Shown here in pieces: positions 1 through 47,749 of a DNA stretch of 64,000 nt; the first letter of the stretch is position 1, and each line of letters opens with the position of its first letter. Below the pieces are notes generated by a model. That model ran no database searches, was not told the DNA's origin, and worked only from the letters and a program-made list of their open reading frames with translations. The position numbers and the translations under genes were made by a program. This stretch comes from Nannobrachium achirus (taxonomy: Eukaryota > Chordata > Actinopteri > Myctophiformes > Myctophidae): the NCBI GenBank assembly GCA_963921795.1, contig OY997653.1, positions 20,959,346 through 21,023,345 on the forward strand, written 5' to 3'.

Positions 1-47
1 AGGCATTACATTTAGTTTGACTCTGTTCCACATTATACATATTGTGA

Positions 48-125
48 AAATAGCTGATCTACAAGCTCACAATGCCTTGTTACAGTATGTGAGGTGTTGT
101 GAGCTTGTAGATTGGCCATTTTCAA
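48..125. repeat. Palindrome-core copy (diverged)
   Basis: Arms GTGAAAATAGCTGATCTACA and, inverted, GCTTGTAGATTGGCCATTTTC flank a mismatched centre. The hAT-like right end at about 235-345 (GGGGACC and GAACCACTG) suggests it sits inside a hAT-derived repeat. Confidence 0.7.
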
Positions 126-524
126 AATGTTCTTTCACCAGTTTTTATAGTATAGTTTGTTGATTACTTTCGATGCAGCAATGTTTTTTTTTTCTTTTTT
201 ACTTTTCTTCTTATTTCTTGAGGTATTATAAAGGTATTAAAAGTCCTTAGAATTGTCACTTTGTTGTCATCTGGGGACCACAAATAATCATAAGGGGACC
301 CCCCTGGTGGTCCTGACCCACAGCTTTAGAACCACTGATGGTAGTCAAAAGTATTAACCTGACACTGTAGAGTTCAAAATGGGCATCATATGATTCTGTT
401 TTGATGAGCGCACACAGCTTCATGTAATGTCATGGGTTTTGGCATCAAGAAATATGCTCGGAATGTTGTTTGAATCATCCACTCTACGAGTAACACTGTA
501 TGTGTGTGTGCACGTGTTTTGCAG

Positions 525-35990
<35,466 letters not shown>

Positions 35991-36105
35991 CTCTACACAG
36001 GTAATACTAAGATGGATATAATGGTAGAGCTTAGTAGTAGGGCAGAGTGATATGGCATCAGATCTATATCATGATAGTGTCCAAACTTTTGCCTCAATTA
36101 CTATT

Positions 36106-36388
36106 AAAGGAGTAGTTCACCCCCTAAATGACTTTTTTTCTATTGATTACTCACGCCATGGAGACCTTAGTTCAATAATATTCTTTTGTATTTGTCGCAT
36201 TCCTAAGACAAAAAATTGGTTATAGTAAATGTGGGTCTCCATCCGGAATCAATGGGGGTACATTTATTGTAATCAAATTTTTGTCTTAGGAATGTGATTT
36301 AAAACCCCAAAATATCATTGAACTCAAGTATCGGTGGTGTGAGTAATCAATAGGAAATAAAAGTAACTTTGGGGGTGAACTACTCCTT
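36106..36388. mobile_element. MITE (AAAGGAGTAGTTCACCCC ends)
   Basis: AAAGGAGTAGTTCACCCC mirrors GGGGTGAACTACTCCTTT. The inner GATGGAGACCC/GGTCTCC motifs are also mirrored. A related copy lies near 50805-51042. It sits in the 3' UTR intron. Confidence 0.8.
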
Positions 36389-36733
36389 TTATTGAATGAT
36401 TTTCTTATTTTATTTTATTTTTAATGGTGATTAGAATTTTTGTTTATATATCAAAGATTGAATAAAATCCAATCTTTTCAATTGTTCGATCTACATGAGT
36501 AAGATTTAGTGGGTTATTGGTTCTAAATGTTTCGATACATCTGCTAATTGCCCAGCCCTAGTAGTTAGTAGTAAGCGTCATAAAGTGGACTGACGTGCCA
36601 TAAAGCAGAGTGATTTTGCTTGAGAAAGAAAATGTATCATGGCCAACCCATCCAAAGCACTGCTCAAATGGCTTCAAACTAAAGACACAAGTAAAATAAC
36701 ATGTTTTAGCTACAAGGAGTTAGGATACTAGAG

Positions 36734-36953
36734 CAGTGATTCTCAACCTTTTCAGGGCGCGACCCCCAAAATAATTATAATTTAACTGTTTAACTGTAAA
36801 TTGTCACTTTAAAAATGTGCAGATACCCTCTATACACTTTGTTTACTGTTGAGTGGGAAAACAATGTTGCACATTAAGTTAATCATCTGGGGACCCGCCA
36901 AAATAATTTGGGGACCCCTCTGGGGGTCCCGACCCACAGGTTGAGAACCACTG
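36734..36953. mobile_element. Short hAT-like element in the 3' UTR intron
   Basis: CAGTGATTCTCAACC mirrors GGTTGAGAACCACTG. Perfect duplications TACTAGAG lie at 36726-36733 and 36954-36961. This copy lacks the palindrome core present in the 17206 relative. Confidence 0.9.
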
Positions 36954-38873
36954 TACTAGAGTACCCATAACAATGTCCTTATTAGCAGTAAAACAAAGAC
37001 ATTCCTCTCCCTCCCTCTCTTCTCACTCTCTCCATTCTCTCTCTCCTCCTCCGCTTCCCCCCATCCCTCGTTCTCCAGAGTTGAAGAGCCCCTCGCCACG
37101 TTGTCCCGTGTCCGAGTCCTTCATCACCTCACAACCACCAACCATGACTGACTGAGGAAGAGGAGAAGTGGAAGAGGGGAGACCCAGAGAGAGATTGAGA
37201 TAAAGAGAGAGAGAGTTAGAGGGAGTGGTTGGTGTTTTCTTCCGTGTGTCTGTGGTGCGTATAAATAAAACCCCTCACTCCGAAACCCAAGAAAAACAGA
37301 AAAGACAAAAAACAAAACAAATAAAACATCCTCACTCTTTCTGAAGACAAAAAAAGAACCACTTTTGTTAGCTTAACATTTGTAGCGTGTTTTTATTTTT
37401 TACTAGCGCTTTCTCTTTTTATCGTTTGTTCCGCAAAAAAGAGACAAGATCAGTTATTGTATCTGCCATTTATTGCTATGATATTAAAAGAATTGCGTGC
37501 AGGGACGCACTTAATACCACTGAGCCAATACAAAGCCAGATTAGAGGGTAAATATCAAACTAGTATGCCCCATCCAATACAGTAAATTCCTCAGTGTTAA
37601 TTTTACTCTGAGAGCTGGAACCAAAATGAACCTCTGGTTCCATTTATTTGATTTTACTGTGTACTACTACTATCAACCTACACAGAAATATTGGGTCTCT
37701 TGACAAGTTCCATCTCTATCTTATTTTGTCACGATTACCTGACACTGGCGGTACGAGTCCTTGTCGTTCAGTTAAAGGAACGATCGCATTATTCACTGGA
37801 AGTTGATCAGTACTCCTCTTAAGTTTGGCACTTGGAAACTGTGTCAGCAGCGAAGAAGTGGTCTCAGTGTATCCCTGCGAAAGTGGTCCCATTTTTAGAT
37901 TACAGCTTCCCTCCCTTTCTTAATTTCAGTGATTACATCTTTGCAAAATGTAATATGGGAAAACCGGTGTGTTATAAAGTACCGGTTTTACATTTTGTTT
38001 CTTTGTAACAACACTGCGATCACACTAAAAAGGGGAGCTGTGATTTAGACGGATGCCATGAAAACCAATCAAACCAGAAGTTTTAGAAGATGTTCTATGA
38101 TTCCAGCGTTCATCTCTTATTGTTGAAGTAGTGTTGTTGTTTTTTCATCCACATTCCTTGTGTGCCGACTCGCGGCTGACTTCAGTTCATCTTCAATTCA
38201 CTTATGTTGTGTTTTATTTAAAAGAAAAAAGAAAAAACATTTTAGCATAATAAAGATTTTTTTGTACCTTGCCACTCTAATCAGCCAATTTTTACGACGA
38301 CCATTTTGCGCTTTATTTTTTGACCTTTTTAACCAGGGAATCCAAATGGTGCAAATGCAGCGTTGTGACATTATTGTTTTAAGTGAACGCTCCAGCCTTG
38401 GTGAGTGAATAGATTTTAATTGGAAGTCGACAGATTAAAGCTGTACAGTACGTTGGCAGCTTTCTGTACAGTACAGATGAAGGTTATTGGTTAATGGGAG
38501 CGGTGAGACGGCATGTCATTGGACGAGGCACCCTGATCGTTTTGGAGCGGTAAACTTAATTTTCTGATTGGGAGAGAGAGCCAGCTAAAACTGGTTCGTT
38601 ATTGGGAGAAAGAAGTGGCACTGTTTTTTTTATTTTATTATATTGATTGATAGATTGATAGATTGATTATATTGATCTGCGGTGCCAACTAACACGCTCT
38701 TCTTAGGAGCTGAAAACAATGAATGGACCAATGATGCGTACAGGCCTTAAGCTGTGCTAATGACTCGGTCCCGACTCGCACCATTGGGTGTCCCATAGTT
38801 ACTCTAAAGCAACGTTTCCTCAGTATTTGGTTGAATGTTTTAAAAAAAATACTAAAATAAATCACCAACATAA

Positions 38874-39129
38874 CGTCGTTGTCGGGTGAAAACCTCGTAT
38901 CTCCAAAACCGTTCGTTTTGCATCATTTGAAAAATGATTCAAACTAGTGAAAACAGCCGATCTACAAGCACACAACGCCTCGCACTGCGAGGCGTTGTGT
39001 GCTTGTAGATCTGCTGTTTTCACTACTTTTGTGCGACGGCCTTGTATGATGAAGCAGGGCTTTACTTTGCGAAAGAACATACACATTTGAAACTTGGAGA
39101 TACGAGGTTTCCACCCGACAACAATGATG
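38874..39129. mobile_element. TCGTCG-family MITE in the epb41l3 3' UTR
   Basis: The left end CGTCGTTGTCGGGTG mirrors CCACCCGACAACAATG. The central palindrome (38944-39028) is close to perfect, with arms CTAGTGAAAACAGCCGATCT and CACACAACGCCTCGCA. If the mRNA extends to 41049 this hairpin is part of it. Confidence 0.8.
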
Positions 39130-41048
39130 AGAACCGAGTTAAATCTTTTTATAATTTAAAACAAATGCCAGTTTTGTACCAGTCAGCACTGGCACGGAAA
39201 TTGGGACCAAAATAACTGGCAAAAAAAATAAAGCCAAAATAATCCTCGTACTGGTCCAATGTAATGTCACACCTTGTATGTGTATGTTCTGCTTCAGAGC
39301 CTGTTATGTCATCGTGGTTCAACGCTTGTTTTTTGCTCCTATAGCTTCATGTCAGACCACAAACCCTTGTAGATACTAGACTACCTTTTATTCATGTTGA
39401 CAGTAAAACCAGACTTGCCAACAGCACCAGCATAGCAGTAAAACAACAACCCCAAGGAAATTTTATCTATGAAGGTTTGGTGTCTTCTTAGTGCACATAG
39501 AATATGCTGACTTGTTCATTTTCTGTGTTGTTTTATTTGATTTTTTTTTTACCGAAAAAGTGTCCGGTTGATTTTCAAAATGTGGAAAAAGCAGTTCAAG
39601 ACTTAGATCAAAATCAGTCTGATTAATTTTAATGTACTTTTATTGGCACACCTGATTAATTTCTTTGGGTTAAAAGCATCACAGACAAATACATTTTGTT
39701 TTCGACCATGCAACCTAATCTTAGCTAAGGTCATTTCAGATTTCATCTTTTTTTTTTTTTCTCTCTCTTTTTTTTTGCCACATTTCCACAGACTACTGCC
39801 TACTGTCAGTCAATACTTCCATTGCTACTACTTGTGACACTACAGTATAGACATGTTCAGTAGTAGACAAAATAGCTGGGGGACTGTATTTATGCAAAAG
39901 AAGGTAAAGGTTTAGCTTTAAAATATGTCCTCTTACTTTTGAGTCGGGCAAGATGTTATGGGTAATATTGGGAGACACTGGGTTTGACTTCTACTATGCA
40001 GTTACATAACATTCCAGAGGGGGGCAGCATTTCTCTTCCACCTCCCCTCACAAACCTACAGTTTCAAAGCATGATTAAAACATGCACCATGAGGCAGCTG
40101 GGAAGCTTTTTGCTGTTCCAAAAAGAAAAAAAATAAAATCTTTCACAAAAAGAAATATTTGTAGGTTTTTTCTTTTCTTTTGCTTTTCAATATTGTACAC
40201 TTTTTATTTTCTTTCTCTGTGAACTGATCTCTAGTTGTTGACAAGGTGGGATTTGTTGTGCCCCCCTTTTGAATATTCTTAATATATTTCAGGAGTGTTT
40301 TGACATTTTACGAACACCACTATAAATCAACAATCCACCATCACTTCCTCTACTTTTAGCCTGAGGAGCTTGAGTTCTATTTTACCCGGTAACTACGAGG
40401 CTCTGTATTCACCAATCAGAGATGTCGGGCTCTGGGTGGCAGTTTTTTTTCTCCAAGATGTTCACATCCATGGTTTTAGTCCGTTTTTCTCACCGTAGTT
40501 TCATAAATGTCTTTGTATTCCAGTCGACCATCTTTTTGTATACTAGAAAAAACTAATTTGTAAAAAAGAGAAAGGTGAAAGCCACGCGCATACACACATA
40601 ATCTGGCCGCTGTGGTTTTCGGGTTGTCGTGTCGAGCCACACTTTAATTTGGTCAAGCGACGCTCGTTGAAGGGCTCGTCTTGACGAAGTATAAATGAAC
40701 TTTCATACATCTCACCATGGAGATTTGAGTAGTAGCCAACAGCGGTTTACTTGCAGTCGATGCTTCGATAATAAAACCCAGTACATTCTCACAGCTGGGC
40801 ACTGGACACAAATTAAAACTGGAAACGTGTCTTTAAAAAAAGGTAAACCAGCCCCCTGTTTTCTTCTATAATATTAGAAGCTATATGTCGTCTTTATTGA
40901 CCAGTGGGTATACAGAACGGCCCAGTAACAACATCTCCTCCCCATGGTTTCCTCATAGTCAACCAACTGTACCTAACAGCTTCATGAAGTGTCTTGTGTG
41001 CCACCTCCCCTTCCCGCCCGCCACTCCTACCCTGTGTAACACTGTTTA

Positions 41049-41054
41049 AATAAA
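41049..41054 (+). terminator. epb41l3: Candidate distal poly(A) signal of epb41l3
   Basis: AATAAA sits in a context followed by a T/G-containing stretch. It is the last clear signal before the convergent lectin cluster. Earlier signals at 37264-37269 and 38249-38254 could give shorter UTRs. Confidence 0.5.
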
Positions 41055-41074
41055 GGATTGTTATACTCTGAAAC

Positions 41075-42430
41075 CGACTCTGTCACATTAATTATGTTTG
41101 GTTATACGTTCAAGTGTGGTATTGATTACCGATCCTGCTTTTTTAAAATAACTCTTCCAGACAATTACAATATGTATTTTCTTACAGTATGCCATCTGTC
41201 TGTGGTATGCTGGAAGACTCACCCCAAAACACGCTCGCCCCCATTTTCTTTCCGCCACCCACACGATTGGGGCAGTTTTCTTTCCTTTTATTGTATTTTT
41301 AGACTCACTTTTGTGGCATTTATGCCTTTATTGATGGGGTAGACAGCAGGCTGACAGGAGATGGGAGAGAGAGATGGGGAGTGATATGCAGCAGCAAAAG
41401 GCCGTTGTGATCGGGACTCGAACCCGCAACACACTGTCAGGCTACACTGAGCAAGGCCTTGTTCTTGCATTCTTGTATTTGTTTTACTGAGGATAAGGTT
41501 TGAAATACGTTCAGGGTTAGGCATAGTTTTATTGAGGGTTAGGAATAGGGTTAGGTTTTGGAACCTTTTACTGAGGTTAGGGTTAGGTTTGGCATAGTTT
41601 ACTGAAGCGAGATTTGGGAACACCAGGTAGAGACCGCTTCGAGGTCATTGGATTTGCGCTCGGGGGCCACTGTGTTTTGAGGCGAGCGTTTTAGTATTCC
41701 TATCTGGCCATTAACCTTTTGAAACCAACAGTGTACAGTAACTGCTGTCTTCACCTGTCATTTATAGAAGTACAGGAGACACTTTTTAGTTGCTTTATCC
41801 TCCTCGTCAATTTACACTTTTTGTCTTTGGAATGTAAAACACCACAGTAAAAGTAAGTAGCAACAGTAAAAGTTGCTACTTAGAAAAGAGTTATATATTC
41901 CAGGTAGTAATGTAGTATTATCATGTAGGTGTGTTTCGCATAAGTCATCATGGCACATACAGTATGAAGTTCAATTAAGTGTTAATTAATTTGAGTCACA
42001 TTTAGGTATTTACTGGTTCAGCTGTCTGGAGTGGGTAAAGAAATGAAAGGCTGCAGAGGGAAGGCCAGGTTTGACAAGAGGATGTGGTTTGAACAAAAAG
42101 CTGGCAAGAGAAATTCTACATGACAGGAAACAATGTTTTCACATGCTACTAACACTAGAGGTTTGTTTGCAAGTGAGGTGCCTGCTATCTAAACAGATGA
42201 AGCAATGATTGCATTGTGGAAACATTGGCCTGTAAATCTGATATGAATTCAGTCCCAAAGCAGAAATGAGGTCCTAATGTCATCATAGTGAACAGATACT
42301 ACCCATTATGCCACAATCCAGTGAACGATGTGTTGTAGGGGAATAAAGACATGATGCATACTGTATATTGAGAGAGAAAGTGACATACAGTAAGTTCAAG
42401 ACTGGAATAATGCTATTGTCAATTGTCAAG
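41075..42430. other. Intergenic region between convergent genes
   Basis: Contains a short repeat with a tRNA-like B-box on the - strand (GATCGGGACTCGAACCCGCA, about 41409-41428) and degenerate GGGTTAGG motifs (about 41510-41590). At about 41985-42090 is a segment repeated near 46665-46790 and 57840-57965. No gene is seen. Confidence 0.5.
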
Positions 42431-42436
42431 TAAACC

Positions 42437-42442
42437 TTTATT
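42437..42442 (-). terminator. Conserved poly(A) signal position, lectin copy A
   Basis: TTTATT on + (AATAAA on -) lies in an ACCTTTATTAAATATG context. Equivalent signals occur downstream of copies B (46886-46891), C (52294-52299) and D (58798-58803). Confidence 0.5.
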
Positions 42443-43311
42443 AAATATGTCAACAGCAGAGTTACAGTAAGTTATTAAGGAATCACTGTAACGGGGAGGG
42501 GGCTGTCATATGCACTTAAAGCACAATGCAGCTGCATGTGGTGACATTGCAGGAAGTGAGATTATTGCCTCAAGAGTCAACAGTGTGACAATAGTAGCTA
42601 CAAAATATAAGATCAAAAAGCCACAATAAAAGCAAAACGGCTAAAACACTACAAATAGCTTTAGCAAAAAATTATGAAAAAGTTAATTTAAATTATATAT
42701 TGATTCTGCACAGCCATAGATTGTGACCTGGGGTTTGCCTGTCAGAAGTCCAGGATTCAGTTGCACAGGACGGTGTTGAATAATCGTGCCGATGTCCTAG
42801 TAGTTGGGTTCACGTTCAATCCTCTGATGAATTCCTGTTCATAATGTACACAGTTGAATCATAATTAAATGTCCCCAATATTGCACATCTAGGTCTCCAC
42901 TATACTCATGGAATTACATCACATGCATCACACACACATCTCTCTATTGCTCTCGCTCTCTCTTATTCAAGTACTGTAAAGAAATTGTAGAGTAAATTTA
43001 AATAAAATATACAATAACCACTTAAAGGAGCTATAGTCAACTTTTTCATTTTGGCCGTTGTCAGGCTGACTTTGTTTACATCCCTCTTCTATTCTTTTTG
43101 GCTACTCTGCGTTGTAGATCTGCTATTCAAAAAAAAAGTGATTATATTTTTATGCCAATACTTTTGTACTTTTAAGTACAAATTTGAAAATGTGATTACA
43201 GGCCTGAGAGTATTTTTATATACCGTAGTTGCACTATTGGTACTTTAACATACTGTAAGTTAAAAAGAATAATAATACATCGGAGTACTACCACTGTGCG
43301 AGAGAGCGCGC

Positions 43312-43315
43312 GCAC

Positions 43316-43369
<54 letters not shown>
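43312..43369. repeat. CA microsatellite inside the broken CTLD exon of copy A
   Basis: A CA run follows the in-frame TGA of copy A, on the 3' side in gene sense. In copy B a CA tract sits in the intron after the equivalent exon. Confidence 0.95.
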
Positions 43370-43372
<3 letters not shown>

Positions 43373-44130
43373 TCATTCATCCGCTGGGACAGAAATGACC
43401 TGAGTAATCTTTTTTACATTATGGTTCTGTTATTGATGTGATAAACCAGCAACTATTTAAAAAATCAATAATCAAAATCAATTACAATAAGGTTAACAAG
43501 AGGTTTTGCAACCTCTATCACCTTTCTCTCTCTTGAGCTGCATCACTTCACGCTTTAGCTGGTTGTTCTCCATGGTCAGCTTGTTGTAGTCGGCGTTCAT
43601 CTTGTTCAGGTCGTTAGAGATTGAATTACCTGCAAAGACAACAGTTTTTTTTTTCATTCATATTTTTATTAGAAGTTTAGGCACACAATCAGTCACATCT
43701 GTACATATAAAACAAGCTTATACAGCAACATATGGAGTGACGGCCTACTATCAATATAGGATACACTTTTTCTTGCCTACTTCCTTAAATGTTTTTAAAC
43801 CCTTTTTTTTACAGCAAACTAAAATACACACGTTTACACACAAAAACGACATCAAAGTACAAGAAGAATAAAAAGTAAAGACAAAAACAAAACAAGGGGA
43901 GAGAGAAAGAGAGAGAGAAATGGAATCCTTTCTTGATTTTTTTTAACTCCATCTGATCCCCATTCACTGAATGATAAAGACAACAATTTTGACAATAAAC
44001 ACAGTTGTTGTTACTTCATAACCAGGTCAAACAACCTGGAAAATGTGCTTCTTCATTGTACTTTGCAAATGCTAGTATTAATGCGCACAAAAAGACTTAG
44101 TAGAAACAATGAGAATTGGACTGAAAAAGC

Positions 44131-44510
44131 AGTGGTGGGGAAAGTACTCAAATGTTGTACTAATAAGTAAAAGTATCCATACTGCACTGTAGAAATACTA
44201 TTAAAAGTAAAGGTCTGGGATTCAAAATGTTGAGTAAAAGTACAAAAGTAGGCCTATTGATATCAAAATATACTTAAAGTACAAAAGTAAAAATAGTCAT
44301 TGTGCTCAAATATCCCTTCACATTTATTTGTATAAAAAAAACGATCCGATCTACAAGCTCACAAACTTGTAGATCCGCTATTTTCAAATAGTTTGTAGAT
44401 CGGCTATTTACAGGAAATACTAAAGTAAAATAAAAATACCTCAAAGTTATAGTTAAGTAAAGTACTTGACTAAATGTACTGTACTTAGTTACTTTATACC
44501 ACTCCTGAAA
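44131..44510. mobile_element. CAGTGGTGGG-family hAT-like copy in a lectin A intron
   Basis: CAGTGGTGGGGAAAGTACTC at the left and ACTTTATACCACTCCTG at the right resemble the 1834-2139 element. It contains partial palindromes (44344-44410) with GATCTACAAGCTCACAAACT and a second half-copy. Confidence 0.7.
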
Positions 44511-44569
44511 GGAGAAGTCACTCGCAATTTGGACCCCCCCCCCCCCCCCCCCCCCCCCCACCCTGACGA

Positions 44570-44806
44570 GCACTAAGAGTTGAGGCAATACTTTTTGTAT
44601 AACACAGTTCTATTGTTAAAATCATATTGTCTTTAAATGTGTCACTTTAGAAATGTACAGACACCCTCTATATACTTAAACTTTGTGTTGGTTTGTTTGC
44701 TGTTGAGTGAGAAAACAATGTTGTACATTAAGTTAATCATCTGGTGACCCTCCAAAATAATTTGGAGACCCCCCTGGGGGTCCCAACCCACAGGTTGAGA
44801 ACCACT
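44570..44806. mobile_element. Truncated CAGTGGTTCTCAACC-type hAT-like copy
   Basis: The right end GGTTGAGAACCACTG is clear. The body shares GTACATTAAGTTAATCATCT with 17030 and 36880. The left side runs into a C homopolymer (about 44536-44560) where the end is lost. Confidence 0.7.
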
Positions 44807-45605
44807 GGCTTGGAAAATTGCTATAAAAATGCGATCCATTCTAGTGAATTAGCAGATCTGCTACTGGAATACTCACATTGCAGGCCCTGGCCTATGTTCA
44901 GACCCAGCATCATCAGACACAGTATCACCAAACACCCAGCAACAACCATGGAACTCCTTTTCTCTGTTTGACAAAAGAAGGAAGAATATAAAAGTCCTGT
45001 TTGCTTAAACCAACCTGACCAAAGTGCTTTGAAAAGACCAGTGTCCTTTTTTAAAACACTGTCCCTACTATTTCTCCATCTCTCATGCCTCACCTTCTTT
45101 GTCAAGTCTGGAGAAACATGAATATCTACAGACATCTTACAATGATTGGAGGCTTGAGAAGTAACTATCTGGTATATTACTCTCCTGTCTTAATTGGCAT
45201 AATCAAAATGTTTTAAAACCTCTTGTTAAAAGTTAGTTTTATTATATATATATATTTCTTTTTTTTTACCAAACTGCAGCATCTTCTCAAGGTGTTTCTC
45301 CTTCTTGGTCTGAAGATCTTCATTGTCTGTGTTTTGCTGATCATAATGTCTCTCAGCCACTCGTACTTGAATTGTAACGGTGGTCTCTCTCTCATAGGTA
45401 ACATCATCTTCCTCATCTTCCTCCTCCTCGGACTCAATGTTTTCAGAAGGCTCGGACACATCCATTTTTCAATTCTCCTTGCAATTATTTTGTCCAACTC
45501 TTCACAACAATTCAATATACTATCCTGCCCTAAACGTACGCAGCACTGTTATATCGCTTAGCCTATGTATGACAGATCATTCTTTGTGCAGCAAAGAAAA
45601 TAAAC

Positions 45606-45619
45606 CACACACGCACGCA

Positions 45620-45688
<69 letters not shown>
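45606..45688. repeat. CA microsatellite upstream of lectin copy A
   Basis: CGCA then CA units, about 140 bp upstream of the copy A start codon. A CA run in the same relative place lies upstream of copy C (56457-56533). Confidence 0.95.
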
Positions 45689-45689
<1 letters not shown>

Positions 45690-46885
45690 ATTCTGTATGT
45701 GTGCTAACCACCCCTGCCCCCCTCGCCCCAACAGGCCCCCTGCTAGGCTGTGTGGTTAAACATGTTTTCTCATAATGACATTCTAAATAACAAGCACAAT
45801 GTGCAGGTTGCGCTAACCTGACCACAGTTTTCCTGTGTCTTCGTGATCTCTCTAAAGTTGCGCAACACGCACAACTGTCCATTATTATTAAGAACCAGTA
45901 ACCCCAAAAATTGTATATACAATGTATAATATATTTATTTGACATTTTACACTAGATTTTGGGGCCCTCACTTATTAGTGGCCCACATGGTGCGGATTGG
46001 AGCAACGGTGAGCCTGTGGTCCCCAGGGGCCCCTGACATGGCCCCCGGAGGCTGCAGTACATGGCCTCTGTTGGGACTATCGTCATGGCAGACCCCTGAA
46101 CAATGTGTGTACCAGGTTTGGTGCAACAATGTGGCTTCGGGGGTCCCCGACATGGCCTTCCATGGGGGCCACGTTAGGGGGCCCCGGAATTGGGACTATT
46201 GTCTATTGACCCATGAGTAGTGTTTGTAACTCTTGAACCGTAGGTCATACAGTATGTTTTTTCCCCCAGGATCTTGATACCTTGTATCATTACAGTATGC
46301 AACTCCCCAAATAGGCAGTTTTCCACCATTTTACTTTTCTTTGCAAAACACACTTTCTGCTACTACTGTCCAAACCTCGCCCCAAATTTGGTACACCATT
46401 ATCTCCGTAGTCATGTGATCATACAGAGAGCAGAGACATACAGAAAAAAAGTAATTCTGCGTGCGTGTGCGTGTATGTGTCCTGTCAGCTGGGAGGGTGA
46501 GTGTTACCACATGCCAATTCTCTGTCTACAGGGCTGACAGCTCGGCTTCAAATAAAAGACAGAGGAAGGATGAATTGACATAATATATGTAAATATATCC
46601 ATATACAGTACATATTATGTACAGTAGGTTTTTGAGTCATGACACACAAAGTAAAATTAAGTGTTAATTAATTTGAGTCACATTTAGGTATTTAGTTTGG
46701 CTTAACCGGAGTAGAAGAGAAACTAGAGATGGCTATGCGAACGGCACGTGAAACAAAAGACTGCACCGGATTGACAGAGGATGTGGTCAAAATATGACAT
46801 GAATAGAACAAGGCAAAGTTAAATATTATGCACTCTTAAAAATGCTGTTTAAAAAAAACAATCTGGGTTGTAACAATACAAATGT

Positions 46886-46891
46886 TTTATT
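46886..46891 (-). terminator. Poly(A) signal, lectin copy B
   Basis: AATAAA on the - strand, about 430 nt after the copy B stop, in the AATGTTTTATTACTAAAAT context shared in part with copies C and D. Confidence 0.6.
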
Positions 46892-47320
46892 ACTAAAATT
46901 ACAATACAGCTGTGGTGACATTGCAGACAGTGATACAATATGTTGCACTTAATAGTGGGACAAAAATCACAATATATGATGAAAATAAAAGCAACAATAA
47001 AAGCAAAATAGTAAAAAAACTACTGGGCACTATTAATGCAGTGCCTGGGTAGCAGTTAGGGGTTTGTGTCTTGCTCATGGACACTTCAACACTGGCTGAG
47101 CAGAGGGTTGAACCAGGGACCTTCTGATTCCCAGTCGGCATCTCTACTACCCTTTCAGCTATGACCTCTCACCACATTATATTAACTATGTCCTAAAAGC
47201 AAAAGGAATATTCATGCTGAGTCATAACACTTGCTGTGGTTACCACAGTTTGTTTCACTACTAATTACTGCAGTTCAACTTCACAAAGCAGGATTCTAAA
47301 CTGCAGTTCCATCAACAGAA

Positions 47321-47669
47321 TTAAGAGGAAACTATCTTCTCACAGATCCACCCTTTATCTGTTAAACAGAACGCGGCATACCAGACTCCAAGCCAGTTCT
47401 GGTACATGCAATCACCATTACCAGACACTCCATTGTACCAGGTGTACCTGCAGAGTAAACAACATGTTTAAGTCACTGACATACAGTGACTTTGATAGAC
47501 AATAGAAACACTTGTAAAATGTCTCACCCTGTTGTCAGTGATCCATCCACCCATGTCCAGTTGCCCTCAGTCCGGTTCAGACCAATCCATGACTCCATGG
47601 CAGGCTTTGATAATAATCCTCCGATGAATTCCTGATCATTTGCACATGATTGAACAATAATTACATTAA

Positions 47670-47749
<80 letters not shown>

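Larger units (their letters stand above)
37079..41075 (+). other. epb41l3: epb41l3 3' UTR exon (about 4 kb)
   Basis: The acceptor ttctccag at 37071-37078 follows a pyrimidine tract. No open frame continues the protein. Candidate poly(A) signals AATAAA occur at 37264, 37320, 38249 and finally 41049-41054. The stretch is mostly AT-rich unique sequence, with one palindromic MITE copy at about 38874-39129. The end point is inferred from the last signal. Confidence 0.6.
42800..45465 (-). pseudogene. C-type lectin-like copy A, CTLD lost
   Basis: Three exons keep the cluster plan and phases: tail 45270-45465 (ATG at 45465, Glu/Asp-rich, no clear YxxL motif), transmembrane 44877-44963 (MVVAGCLVILCLMMLGLNIG) and stalk 43522-43629 (coiled-coil LNKMNADYNKLTMENNQLKR). 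The first CTLD exon starts at 43399 but reads CPSG and then TGA at 43377-43379 where copies B and C have a Trp-containing continuation. A GT/CA microsatellite (43312-43369) follows and the rest of the exon and its donor are gone. Only a remnant of the next CTLD exon (EFIRGL, about 42800-42834) remains; the last exon is absent. If transcribed it could make a CTLD-less 137-residue membrane protein. Confidence 0.8.

Noticed and set aside
41404..41435. Possible tRNA gene on the - strand (B-box-like GGGTTCGAGTCCC)
   Set aside because: No matching A box, acceptor stem or anticodon arm could be built; it fits a SINE remnant.
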